64,000 bases of DNA, from contig JANSLP010000081.1 in assembly GCA_029298735.1 (NCBI GenBank), forward strand, positions 51,527 through 115,526, given 5' to 3'. The DNA is from Ophiostoma sp. CBS 140.51. Taxonomy: Eukaryota; Ascomycota; Sordariomycetes; Ophiostomatales; Ophiostomataceae. Below the pieces are notes generated by a model, which saw only the letters and a program-made list of their open reading frames with translations, searched no databases and had not been told where the DNA came from. The position numbers and the translations under genes were made by a program. Shown here piece by piece: positions 23,001 through 32,271 of the stretch. Each line of letters opens with the position of its first letter. Position 1 is the stretch's first letter.

Positions 23001-26000
23001 GAAGCGCGTCGTGTCTCGGGTCAACGCAGCGACAGCGGCGGAAGTGATGCTCTGAGCCACATGATTAGCAACTTCTCCCTCACCGACGTGTCCTCTGCCA
23101 ACCTTCCACCCGTCATCCATTCTCCGCACAATGACGCCACATCGACATCAGCCGCCGGCGAAGGCGATGGCAGCGGATCTCCCGACCTTTCCTCTTTCCA
23201 AGCGACAAACACACACGGCAGCAGCACCGGCGGCGGCGCCCCCGATCAGCAGCAGAGCAAGAGCACCCCACCACAGTCGAGTATGCCTCCACCCAACTGG
23301 GCGCTCTTTGACCCGGAAGACACCAACCGCCGCTTCGTCGGCACGCCCGACTACCTAGCGCCCGAGACGATCAAGGGCGAGCCACAGGACGAGACAAGCG
23401 ATTGGTGGTCTGTCGGCTGCATCATGTTTGAGTTTTTGTACGGCATCCCACCGTTCAATGCTGGCGAGGCCGAGCAAGTCTTTGAGAACATTTTGGCCCG
23501 GCGCATCCACTGGCCCGACGACCCCATGGACGACGACGTCTCGCCCGAGGCCAAGGACCTCATCAACAAGCTGCTGTGCATGGACCCGCACGCCCGTCTG
23601 GGTGCCAACCGCGACGAGAAGTATGCCTCGGGCGGCGAGGAGATCCGCAGCCACCCTTGGTTTGAGGACCTCAAGTGGGACACCCTACTACAAGACGAGG
23701 CCCAGTTTGTGCCCCAGCTCGAGAACCCTGAAGACACCGAGTATTTCGACTCTCGCGGCGCCACTCTCCAGTCCTTTACGGAAGAAGTGGAGGACCCGTC
23801 GTCGTCGACAAGCGCACCCAGCACCGAGTATGTCGACCGGCCCCACGACGCGCTTTCTCGTGTCCGGTCGCAAGCCAACTCGATGAAGCGTGGCCTGATG
23901 CCGCTGCACATCCCACCCCATGTCCGCGATCTCAAGAGCCGGCGCCTCAGCGAGCCCGTCGTTACGGACGACTTTGGCAGCTTTGCGTTCAAGAACCTAC
24001 CCGTGCTCGAAAAGGCCAACAAGGACGTTATCCAGAAGCTGCGTGCCGAGGCCTTTGCTGCCCAGAACAAGCAGTCCCCTGCAGCCAGCAGTTCGAGCGG
24101 TGTGAGCAGCAGCACGTTAGCGTCGCCCAGCCCGGTCCTCGAAGGCAGTCCCGTCATGCCCGCCCCAGCCACAGCAACCAACCCACAGATCCAGCGCACG
24201 CTGTCCAACGCCAAAGCATCCCAACGGCCACAGTCGCCCTCTGGTCTGAGCCAAGCCAACTCGTCGCCAAGCCGTGTCTCTCAGCCCTCTTCGCCTTTGC
24301 TAGTGTCATTCCACGCAGGCACTGATGGCCGGCGCAAGGTGTCCAACGGCATGAGCCTGCTGCCGCCTGCCAATACATCTGGTGGTGGTGTCCCCCTACA
24401 GCCTGGATCTGGATCTGGATCTGGATCTGGAAACCCGCTGATTGAGATCCCGCGCGTGCCGCCTAGTTTGCAAAAGGCCGCGACCACCGTCAGTGTGTCG
24501 TCCCCGGTCAAGGGCCGCGGCGTCCCGCCACCACTGCCTTTGTCGCCCCAAAAGGGCGGCCTGTCGACACCCCGCCAGTCCAGCAACCCGACCAGCCGTT
24601 CCCGGTCGCTGACCGTCGGCTCCCAAGAGGGCAGCCCTGTCGCCGCCGACATTTTGAGCTTGAGCCATCGCAATCGCCGTAGCCAGGTGTTTGACATGTC
24701 ACCCTCGTCCTCAGACAATGAAGGCGACAAGGCCAATGCGCTGCTGCTGCGCGTGCAGCGGCGCCGCCAAAGCTCGCGCCGCATGTCGCAGATTGCCATT
24801 GATAGCGGCCCCGTGTTCCGCCCGCTGGACGTTTTGATCTGCGAAGACCACCCAGTCTCGCGCATGGTGATGGAGAAGTTACTGGAGAAACTACGGTGCC
24901 GCACCATTTCGGCAGCGAGCGGCCCCGAGGCTGTACGGTATGCAATGAGCGACATCAAGTTCGACATTATTTTTATGGAATACAAGCTGCCGCAGATTAG
25001 TGGAGCCGACGTCGCGCGCATGATCCGCGACACCACAAACACCAACTCCCAGACACCGATCGTGGCCATTACGGCCTACCTCAAGGAGCTGCAGGCGCGG
25101 CAGCACTTTGACTCTCTCATCGAAAAGCCCATCAGCTCGTCAAAGCTGACCGAGGTGCTGGCCAGCTTGTGTCATTGGAAACCGCCTGGGCCGAACCAGG
25201 GCTCGTCGCCGTCGCCGTCGCTGTCGCACCCGGCACCGTCCGGCTTGAGACAGGAGAGTGTCCGTCTCGAAGACAGCCCGACATCTGGATCGTCCATCTT
25301 CCCACACCGACCAGGCAGCAGCTTCCGCGGTTCGAGCCGAGGAGATTCTATTGGATCCAGCCTGTTTGGCGACTCGGAATCCACGACGACCGACGACATT
25401 CCCGTCATTGCCAACAACAACAACCGCAAAGCCACGGGCGACTGGGACGACAGTGGCCTGGGTATCTCGCAGGACGAGTTTGTCAGCGCCAGTGCACCAC
25501 CGAAGCCTGTCCAGGGAGGAGGATCGCCTGCCTCGCAGATTGGTGGGAGTGGGCTGTCAGAGTCCAAGTCGGCACCACCCAATGTCCAGTCCACTACTGA
25601 TGCAGCCACATCCACCGAACAAACACGCGTGTCCGTCCCCGTCAACCTGGCCATGCACTCGCCCGTGCCCGTGCCCGTGCCTCTACCCCAACGGTCCCTC
25701 GAGAAACTGCGGGCCAAGCGCGAGGCCATTGAGAAGAGACGACTCGACAGCAGCAACATTGACTCGGCCGACGACGAAGACGACGAGTTGGGGCTGGGGC
25801 TGACCAACACCTTGACAAACACGAGCAGCGGCAGTTCAAGTAGTGGAGGTGCCGCCCATCAACCCAGCTCCGCTGGGTCTGCAGGATCTGCCGCCCGCCA
25901 GCACTTCCGCACCAAGTCGATGCTCCCGTCGTCCAAGCTGGGCATCGAGATGATGCGCGCCAACAGCCACGACAGTGTGGTGCTGTATGCCGGGGGATCC

Positions 26001-26321
26001 GAAAGTGCCGTGACGAGCGCAAGCACAAGCACAGCCGGGCCGACCACGCAGGTGGCCACGCCAGCCGATAATACGCCAGCGGACACGCCAGCCGACACCG
26101 ACAATGAGGACGCAGGTCCTACGGAAGTACAAGACGACGACGGCGACGACGAGTACGACGACGCGGCCGATACGACCGTCATTCACACGTCTCTCGACGA
26201 GCTGCTCGTGTCCTCCCCTGCCAAGGAGAAAGAGGGTGTTTCTGCAAACCATGCGACCACAAGTGACACCAAGACGGGTAGTAGTGTGGATGCACCAAAG
26301 GAGCCGGAGAACTTTATCTGA
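20070..26321 (+). CDS. RIM15: Rim15-type Ser/Thr protein kinase with PAS, zinc-finger and receiver domains
   Basis: Large AGC-group kinase of the Rim15/Cek1 family, 2083 residues in one uninterrupted frame. In yeast Rim15 acts downstream of PKA, TORC1 and Sch9 and, through endosulfines, inhibits PP2A to set quiescence and stress responses. Domain order: PAS-like fold (about 40-140); a small zinc finger with LCRICERQIPPWWFEKH (about 233-255); the kinase from about 747 (SKGAFGSVYL, HRDLKPDN near 870, DFGLSR near 890); a Ser-rich insert of about 195 residues; GTPDYLAPE near 1090; the AGC tail; and a receiver domain at about 1585-1700. In the receiver the usual phospho-accepting Asp is Glu (IIFMEYKLP, about residue 1637). 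Low-complexity runs include (GS)n at 24404-24432 and PV repeats near 25665. Long UTR-like sequence precedes it. Confidence 0.95.
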   Translation: MEQPDPNILAPPAVTSLRDAAGIMQRSLSEDIREERDELREAAEQTLNVFMDLNLDGTIRWVSPSWVDVLGTPIDAVQGTAVADLVVGDNKAVFADVVKTMKKDDSRSQIVRFTMRLGALSKLLSTDMALGPSEEEDDNTNTPEDQDTSKADDTIDLEAQGIMVYDTASGDESHTMWMIRPWIAPREIKINLPPLIVNSLGSGAEILASYLTQLAEHGLEDDKEHPPPQPVLCRICERQIPPWWFEKHTDLCLQEHTAEMDVQMAQESLTEHRHAIVKVLDALEARKSRSLTGDTSPLLVAEYKGIPIGPPLSSTTSSSSATSSPSPAAGRSRERSSGFGHARGRSFAIRRPQARIVELLLDLCDTAIEISTPAIKESSSSAPGELRTQSPQSESRISQVAQWQSPSNNTLEQEQGLALLCADTEKVAKAKVETVLRHRRVIEYAERIRVEFAVIVQDCIDGAMRKAAKIAAGRLSDSTEDEDEDDMSEIPPMDPETEPPTFEEGFFAGSFDAPSTLAMALEKAKISDNPDERRLSHVNNSQKSGTGSPSECPTPKSNRGAIGIPGRRDSRRGSMLFESDAGDSDGSMRSSSLASRPPPRTESPISEFGDLRRQASSRQHQRRSLILSGTESPRRQESPSRAAGQPPSSPLRISKPRSIPFPPDGMASPEASPMLPTSEFGSPYMMAQHSFQQQPHHHHQLHHHRRQSSISLSAAGDFSARQAPSSPRLSAAIGAAPMARAVPPSIKDFEVIKPISKGAFGSVYLSKKKSTGEYFAIKVLKKADMVAKNQVTNVKAERAIMMWQGESDFVAKLYWTFSSKDYLYLVMEYLNGGDCASLTKVLGCLPEEWVKKYLGEVVLGVEHLHNRGIVHRDLKPDNLLIDQKGHLKLTDFGLSRMGLIGRQKRALNSTASEPVPDLLKQGPFARSASITSSRSASLDLHNLSGHSPGGTPQMTPSDSVGSFGQPSYFNLSNNLPHEARRVSGQRSDSGGSDALSHMISNFSLTDVSSANLPPVIHSPHNDATSTSAAGEGDGSGSPDLSSFQATNTHGSSTGGGAPDQQQSKSTPPQSSMPPPNWALFDPEDTNRRFVGTPDYLAPETIKGEPQDETSDWWSVGCIMFEFLYGIPPFNAGEAEQVFENILARRIHWPDDPMDDDVSPEAKDLINKLLCMDPHARLGANRDEKYASGGEEIRSHPWFEDLKWDTLLQDEAQFVPQLENPEDTEYFDSRGATLQSFTEEVEDPSSSTSAPSTEYVDRPHDALSRVRSQANSMKRGLMPLHIPPHVRDLKSRRLSEPVVTDDFGSFAFKNLPVLEKANKDVIQKLRAEAFAAQNKQSPAASSSSGVSSSTLASPSPVLEGSPVMPAPATATNPQIQRTLSNAKASQRPQSPSGLSQANSSPSRVSQPSSPLLVSFHAGTDGRRKVSNGMSLLPPANTSGGGVPLQPGSGSGSGSGNPLIEIPRVPPSLQKAATTVSVSSPVKGRGVPPPLPLSPQKGGLSTPRQSSNPTSRSRSLTVGSQEGSPVAADILSLSHRNRRSQVFDMSPSSSDNEGDKANALLLRVQRRRQSSRRMSQIAIDSGPVFRPLDVLICEDHPVSRMVMEKLLEKLRCRTISAASGPEAVRYAMSDIKFDIIFMEYKLPQISGADVARMIRDTTNTNSQTPIVAITAYLKELQARQHFDSLIEKPISSSKLTEVLASLCHWKPPGPNQGSSPSPSLSHPAPSGLRQESVRLEDSPTSGSSIFPHRPGSSFRGSSRGDSIGSSLFGDSESTTTDDIPVIANNNNRKATGDWDDSGLGISQDEFVSASAPPKPVQGGGSPASQIGGSGLSESKSAPPNVQSTTDAATSTEQTRVSVPVNLAMHSPVPVPVPLPQRSLEKLRAKREAIEKRRLDSSNIDSADDEDDELGLGLTNTLTNTSSGSSSSGGAAHQPSSAGSAGSAARQHFRTKSMLPSSKLGIEMMRANSHDSVVLYAGGSESAVTSASTSTAGPTTQVATPADNTPADTPADTDNEDAGPTEVQDDDGDDEYDDAADTTVIHTSLDELLVSSPAKEKEGVSANHATTSDTKTGSSVDAPKEPENFI

Positions 26322-27693
26322 GGCGATCTGCGGGATACAACTGCGACTACGACAAGAGCAGTACAACAAAACAGTCGAACATGCAGCGGAGATACGGAGA
26401 TGGAGATGGAGATGGGCTGTTTTGATTTTTGACATACGGAAGCCTGTAAGACAGGAAGCGGGAAGCATCGTTCGATTTCTTTTGTCTTGTGTTTTATTTT
26501 CTGTTCTTTATTTTCCTTATTTTTTTCCTTTTCTTCCCTTTCATTTGTCATTTTCCACTTTTCATTGTACGTTTCATTTGTTCATTTGTTCATGTATACG
26601 CAATCTGTAGCGAGGCGTTTTTGATGGCTTATCCCGAGATTGTTGAGCCGTATTTTGAATGTCACTTTATTTATCATCTCTTCGTGTCTTCATGTGTGCA
26701 TCTCCGTGTCTCTTCTTGTTTCTCTCGTCGTTTCTCTCGTCCATGATATGCGTGAAAATCGGGATTTGATGCCATCTCTGCCGTGTTGACGGTGTTCGCT
26801 CGTTAATGCACCACATCCTCTCGTCCGTTGTCAAATACGAAGGGATTAGAAGCAAAAATGACCCTTGATTTTCGATAGCTATTGCCCTGAGCATCCTCGG
26901 TTTCGGCCTCGGCTTTAACTTCAACTTAGTCTTATCACACTTATGACCGACTTTCTTTGTGCAATTCAGTCACATCTAACCGCGATAATCATGCAGACAC
27001 TCAAGCTTTCGTGCAGCCGAGTTACAAAATGCTACGTAAATTCTCGTGACACTGGTCCATTCATGATCATTTCTGCCGTTTGTCTGGCTCGCGAATTGCA
27101 CCTTTTTTCCATTTAGCAGCAGCCAACGCCCTATGACACACCTTTGACTCGTATGGACGGGGAGCGGACGGGGAGAAATGGGCGATTCCGGGCTCAATTA
27201 GAGTGCTCTAGGGGCTGTTGGTGGCTACTGCGGGGGATTCTCAGGGACTTTTGTGTGTCCTTCAACGTCACAGCGGCAGGCAGCGGGGAAAATATTTCTC
27301 CTCTAGCCCCCAGGTGCCGATTCGATGCCTAGTGTCCCCAAACAGCCAACTACAGCCAGCTACAGCGTCTGACGGCAACAATTCCGCCCAGTGGACAGAT
27401 GTGCAGTGGGAATCCCCGCAGTGGGCAGCTACTGCAGCTCCGCTTTCGCGCATCTCCGAGACAGTTAGACACTCTGGAGGGCATGATCCACGAAAGCTTG
27501 ACGTAGGATGTGTGGACAGACCGTTCTAGTGCAAGTATGGGTGGAAAAGTACATAATGAGTCAAAGGGACCTGCCAGTATTTAAATCTGATAATTCTCAC
27601 GACGTCTAGACCGGACATCGACATCTGTCAACAAACTGACATCAAACATCACCTCCATCCGAGTCATCTCACATCCCCCCTCATCACTCCACA
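26322..27693. other. Intergenic spacer
   Basis: 1.37 kb: T-rich 3' untranslated sequence of RIM15 (26460-26740), then the promoter of the methyltransferase. No gene is seen. Confidence 0.4.
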
Positions 27694-28368
27694 ATGTCCA
27701 ACACTGCCATCCGTGACGAGCCGAAGCACATCCGCTCGCTTCTGACGCGTCTGCATGCCGAGTCCAAAGCGCAGGAAGCTGCCCTGACGCGGGCCGACTA
27801 CGACAACAAGACATCGATCCATGATCTGATGCGTGACAAGTTTATTGCCTTGGACGAGGACAAGGCACACTACATTTACCAGCTGCTGCGGGCGACGGGT
27901 GCCACGACCATTGTCGAGGCCGGCACATCCTTTGGCGTGAGCACCATCTATCTGGCCATGGCGGCCAACTCCAACAGCAAGACCAACGGCAAGACCCCTC
28001 TCGTCGTGGCCACGGAGCACGAGCCGACCAAGGCCGCGCGCGCGCGTGAGCACTGGCAGCAGTGCGGTGAGGACGTCGTCAAGGCCATTGACCTGCGCGT
28101 CGGCGATTTGAGAGAAACGCTCAAGACGGATTTGGAGAATGTTGATTTTCTACTCCTTGACATCTGGACGCCCATGGCTTTGCCGACACTCAAGATTGTG
28201 CAGCCCAAGCTGCGGCACGGCGCCCTCATTATTGCCGACAACACCGTCGCAGCCAAGGATAGCTACAAGGAGTTTTTGGACTATGTCCGCGCACCCGGCA
28301 GTGGTTTCATCGATACAACGGTGCCGTTCACGGGTGGTCTTGAGGTCATGGTCTACGCGCCGAATTAG
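27694..28368 (+). CDS. Class I SAM-dependent O-methyltransferase (family 3, CCoAMT/COMT-like)
   Basis: Methyltransferase of 224 residues, intronless, like the small cation-dependent O-methyltransferases that act on catechol-type or CoA-bound phenols. Seen: the SAM-binding VEAGTSFGVSTIYLA (about residues 74-88), ATEHEPTKAARAREHW, the acidic VDFLLLDIWTP (metal/SAM loop) and ADNTVAAKDSYKEFLDY. These are the family motifs in the usual order and spacing. Cytosolic. It lies next to a short-chain dehydrogenase that is divergent from a Zn2Cys6 factor, which hints at a small metabolic group, but no cluster backbone enzyme is present. The substrate is unknown. Confidence 0.85.
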   Translation: MSNTAIRDEPKHIRSLLTRLHAESKAQEAALTRADYDNKTSIHDLMRDKFIALDEDKAHYIYQLLRATGATTIVEAGTSFGVSTIYLAMAANSNSKTNGKTPLVVATEHEPTKAARAREHWQQCGEDVVKAIDLRVGDLRETLKTDLENVDFLLLDIWTPMALPTLKIVQPKLRHGALIIADNTVAAKDSYKEFLDYVRAPGSGFIDTTVPFTGGLEVMVYAPN

Positions 28369-28610
28369 TAGACGGAGAAGGGCGTGACAATGACGATGTG
28401 GTAATGGGCGGACCTCAACCCTTGCTGTTGTGGTTTTTATGATTTATTTACGAGCCTTTTTCAACATTGCGTGGACATGTTAGTTGTAGGAAATCAATTA
28501 TGACAAGAGAGTAATACGGATGAAATTCATTGGCAATAATTTCGAAATTTATCTTTTTTTTTTAGAAAAACAAACAAACAATTACCTATGAAACTCGTTG
28601 CTACGCCTCC

Positions 28611-29579
28611 TTAGTAAGCACGCTTTATACCGCTCAGACCGGTAATGGCCAGGCGTAGGTAGTCGGGGTTCTCCTCCAAATGCTTTTTGGTCTCGCCCGA
28701 GTTGAGCTCGTCAATGTCCCAGTTGGCCGCCACATAGCGGCCGTGCAGGAAGTGTGCCGGCTTGGATGCGGCCCAGACAGCAAAGCTGCCCGGCAGGTCC
28801 AGCGAGTCAAACGGCAGCATGTCCTCGGTGATGCCAAAGGCCTTCCAACCCTCGCCATAGAGCATGCCCGGGTGGTAGCTCATGACCTGGAGCTGCTCAG
28901 GCTTGTAGGCGTCGGCAATCTGGCTGACGGCATAGGTGGCGGATGCCTTGGTCAAGGGATACGAGGGACGTGAGGCCACCAGAGGGTTGTTCAGCATGTG
29001 GATGGCACCCGTAGTGACATTGATCAGTGCCTTTGGGCTGTCCAAGAATCCCTTTTGCTTTTGGAACTTTTCGGCAAGGTAGAGCGGGCCCTTGACGTTG
29101 ACCTCGAACTCCTTCCACAGCCGCTCGATGCCCAGGTTGTGCAGCAGCTTGGCCTCGGCAAAGTGGGCGGCGTTGAGCACCAGAATGTCGACTGTAACAT
29201 TCTCGGCCGCGAGGCCGTCCCAGAGAGCGACAATCTTGTCGTCCTTGGACACGTCGACGGTGCGCACAATGACCTGGGTCGGCGACTTGACGCTGGTGGC
29301 ATGCTGCTTGAGCTCCTCGGCCGCGCCGTCCAGGACCGCCTTGTTGCGGCTGGCAATGATGACTGTCTTGGCACCGGCCGTCACATACGCCATGGCAATG
29401 GCCTTGCCAATGTTGGTGCCACCACCAGTGATGAGCACGACCTGACCAGACTTGGACAGCGCGGGGTTGCTGGGGTCAATGGCCGGGTACGTCTTTTGGT
29501 GCTGGATTTGTGTGAAGTCGCTGACGGGCGACTCCATGTCGCCTAGCGAGGCGAGGTCAAAATCTTTGTGAGCAGCCAT
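28611..29579 (-). CDS. Short-chain dehydrogenase/reductase
   Basis: Classical-type SDR oxidoreductase, 322 residues, intronless. Cofactor loop TGGGTNIGKA (about residues 52-61; Asn replaces the first Ile-preceding Gly of the common TGxxxGIG), IASRNKAVLD after beta-2, the NAAHFAEAK strand, a VTTGA segment where the catalytic Ser is usual, and SYPLTKAS giving the Tyr-x3-Lys pair. The Arg after beta-2 suggests NADPH. The ATG at 29579 is the first Met preceding MAAHKDFDLASLG; the frame stays open upstream without a further ATG context. It shares an 883-base divergent promoter with the Zn2Cys6 factor. The substrate is unknown. Confidence 0.85.
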   Translation of the reverse strand: MAAHKDFDLASLGDMESPVSDFTQIQHQKTYPAIDPSNPALSKSGQVVLITGGGTNIGKAIAMAYVTAGAKTVIIASRNKAVLDGAAEELKQHATSVKSPTQVIVRTVDVSKDDKIVALWDGLAAENVTVDILVLNAAHFAEAKLLHNLGIERLWKEFEVNVKGPLYLAEKFQKQKGFLDSPKALINVTTGAIHMLNNPLVASRPSYPLTKASATYAVSQIADAYKPEQLQVMSYHPGMLYGEGWKAFGITEDMLPFDSLDLPGSFAVWAASKPAHFLHGRYVAANWDIDELNSGETKKHLEENPDYLRLAITGLSGIKRAY

Positions 29580-30462
29580 TGTGATGGTGGTGAGACGGAG
29601 GTAGTATAGTGATGTTAAGTGAGGTAGTGGTTGTGAGACTGGACGGAATGTTATGTTGTTACTGATCTTGTTGATGATGATGATGAAGATGATGTGGATG
29701 AAGATAAAACAAAAACCCATACAAGACAATGATGCCTTTGGCAGTCATATATGAATTGTCCATTGTATCTTGAACAGCACATAACGGTCTTCATCAATAC
29801 CGCGGCGACATATTTGAAATCGAGATGGAGAATAAATCAACAAAAAGAACTACATCGAAGCATTTCAAAGAACGCCCAAAGACGTGCTTGATTTTTGCGC
29901 CAATTCTCCTGACAATTCTTCTCGTTGATTCGTTAGCATCTACCTCTTTTGACTTACACGGGAAAGTCAGAACTCAATCTCTTGGTCGCAGCCTTGCATT
30001 GTTCCTTGCCATTCCTCAGCCGGCAACTTTTGGCCTCCACTGTTTGTTTCGAATGTTAGTGCTTGTTGCGGGCACTTGCGGGCGGCTGTGGATACATTTG
30101 CATGGGCAAAGGGCAGTCCCGCAAAGAACAACTGCGGCCTTTTGCGGACACCTGCGGAGTCTTGCGGACTTGTGCGGACAGATGCTCAAATGACGGGTGG
30201 AAATTTACAGCCTTCAAAGAGAAGCAGAAGAGGTTGCGGTGGACAAAAGTGGGTCTTCTTGCGGACATTTGCGGGGTCTAACCGAAATAAGGTAGCACCC
30301 GCACGCTGTCATTGGCAATCGCGGCGCTGACAAAACAGGGCATCCACGCTCTGCTGAGGTAACGAAGGGAAGGCGCGACACAGCAAACAGCAGAAGCAGC
30401 CGCCACTCTTTGTCACTGCAATTTTCACTACAAACATCATTCAATTCACAGCAGCGCACAGA
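29580..30462. promoter_or_regulatory. Divergent promoter, SDR / Zn2Cys6 factor
   Basis: 883 bases without a gene. The right half carries the TGCGG array described separately. Confidence 0.5.
30067..30274 (+). promoter_or_regulatory. Phased TGCGG (CGG-triplet) array
   Basis: TGCGG occurs on the + strand at 30067, 30077, 30133, 30143, 30153, 30163, 30173, 30235, 30260 and 30270. Within each group the step is exactly 10 bases, close to one helical turn. Zn2Cys6 proteins typically bind CGG triplets, and a gene of that class starts 190 bases downstream, so a regulator-binding array is likely (inference). A plain minisatellite is the alternative. Confidence 0.6.
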
Positions 30463-31839
30463 ATGGACATGTTCTATGAACCCAAGGCATGCCGTGCATG
30501 TGCCAAGTCGAAGCGCAAGTGCGGCCGCGAGCAGCCTGCGTGTGTGCGGTGTCAGACCCGCGGCGTAGTGTGCGAGTACCCGCCGACGCGGCCAGGCACG
30601 TTTGCAGCCATTCTCGATGATGTTTCTTCAATAAGTCCGATTCACGACGCCCACACTGCCAATCACGCACTTACACCACCCGTCTCTGTGGCCTCCACGA
30701 CTAGCAGCCCCGGCAACAGCAGCAGCAACCTCGCCCTCGGCAGCTTTCCGTCGGCCGGCATCGCCCCGTGCGGACCCCAAATTCTAGCACCACCACCCGG
30801 CGGCATTCCCCTGGGTGGCCCAGTACCACCCATCAGCTCACGTCAGTGCATAGCCTGGTTCCTCAATGCCGAGTCGTGGAAGGTCGACCACCAAGAGGCG
30901 TCTCTCTCGACATCCTTTTGCAGCTCGTTTCTCAAGATTTATGTCACGCATCTCCAAGACTGGCTCGCGCAATGGACCGCCACGGGCTCAAATCCTTTTA
31001 TTCATGCCCATTTGTATGCGGCACGCTTTCCCGACAATTTGCAGATTGCTTTCACGACGCTCACAACATACCGCAACCGCACTAAACACAATGCCGAAAT
31101 TGTGCTCAAGATTGTCGAGGACCAGGCCAGTAAACTGGTTGGAAGCAGCAGCGACGGCATACTCTCCAGCAATGCGACTGCATCCCACGAGCTGAGTCTT
31201 TTGGATCAGTGCGCCCGTCTCCATGCCCTGATTGTCTACCAGACCATTAGCCTGTTTGACGGCGACATTCGCGCGCGGCACCTGGCCGAGTCGCGTCTGC
31301 CCCTGCTCGGCCGCTGGGCACAACAGCTGCTGGAGAGTGCCCGCGAGAAGTTTTCGTCGACACCGCATGTGCTGGACATGACGACAGCCCTCTATTTTGG
31401 GCCCATGGACAGCCAAGAGCATCCGTGGTACCTGTGGATCTTGACCGAGAGCATCCGGCGGACATGGCTAACGGCCGGCGGTCTCGAGGCGATTTACTCA
31501 ATGCTGCAGCGTGGGTGGCACCCGTGCCCTGGCGGCGTCATGTTTACCACGCGCAAGGGCATTTGGGATGCGTCGTCGGCGCTGGCATGGGAGACGAACT
31601 GCTCGGTGGGTGCGCCAGAAGGTGTTGGGTTCATCCACCGCTTCGAGACGGACAAGCTGTTTGCGACGAGGAAACCCGATGAGGTTGACGATTTTACACG
31701 ATTGATGATGGAGATTACCTATGGCGTCGAGCGGATGGAAAAGTGGCTTCAAGAAGCGGCAACAGCATCAACGACAACAACGACAAGAACGACAACAACT
31801 GCAGCGGACGGCGACAGTCTCATGGCAGCGGCAGGCTAG
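30463..31839 (+). CDS. Zn2Cys6 (Gal4-type) transcription factor
   Basis: Fungal binuclear zinc-cluster regulator, 458 residues, intronless. The DNA-binding domain is at the N-terminus: CRACAKSKRKC then CVRCQTRGVVC (six Cys, about residues 10-37), followed by EYPPTRP. A Ser/Pro/Gly-rich linker runs to about residue 125. The remainder looks helical (for example FLKIYVTHLQDWLAQW, LLDQCARLHALIVYQTISLF and WLTAGGLEAIYSML), as in the effector part of aflR/sucrose-type cluster regulators. The tail has a Thr-rich low-complexity run before the stop. Nuclear. It probably controls itself and the divergent dehydrogenase through the CGG array; this is inference from arrangement. Confidence 0.9.
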   Translation: MDMFYEPKACRACAKSKRKCGREQPACVRCQTRGVVCEYPPTRPGTFAAILDDVSSISPIHDAHTANHALTPPVSVASTTSSPGNSSSNLALGSFPSAGIAPCGPQILAPPPGGIPLGGPVPPISSRQCIAWFLNAESWKVDHQEASLSTSFCSSFLKIYVTHLQDWLAQWTATGSNPFIHAHLYAARFPDNLQIAFTTLTTYRNRTKHNAEIVLKIVEDQASKLVGSSSDGILSSNATASHELSLLDQCARLHALIVYQTISLFDGDIRARHLAESRLPLLGRWAQQLLESAREKFSSTPHVLDMTTALYFGPMDSQEHPWYLWILTESIRRTWLTAGGLEAIYSMLQRGWHPCPGGVMFTTRKGIWDASSALAWETNCSVGAPEGVGFIHRFETDKLFATRKPDEVDDFTRLMMEITYGVERMEKWLQEAATASTTTTTRTTTTAADGDSLMAAAG

Positions 31840-32271
31840 GCCCGGACAGCCTGACAGGGTGGATTTTGACATGACGCGTGGCTACGTTCCTGTGTCCATT
31901 TCGACCCGATTTTTCGTTACCGCCTGAATTAACACCGAGCCGTCTCGTTTTGTCGGCGATTGTCCCCATTTGGGTGTGTTTGCCTACTTCTTCGACGGAG
32001 GAACCGGAAATAGACGACTGTCTAGAGTGGCTGAATGGCGGCACACATTCGACCCATATCCGAGCCAGATATTATGTGCTCATCGCCTGTCCCAAAATAA
32101 GAACAAAGCAATATGCACACACGGCTTGTATCAACAGCCTATTCTGATGACATCAACTGAAATCAGGCCATGCCTTTGCTGTTCATATAAATACCGACAA
32201 CAATGGACAGTGTTCTCGTGTGGTGCATATGTATCTGCACTAACATTCTCGACAACCTGTCCTGGTCCACC
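31840..32271. promoter_or_regulatory. Tannase promoter region
   Basis: 432 bases. A TATAAATA-like sequence at about 32187 precedes the tannase start by about 85 bases. No gene is seen. Confidence 0.45.
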
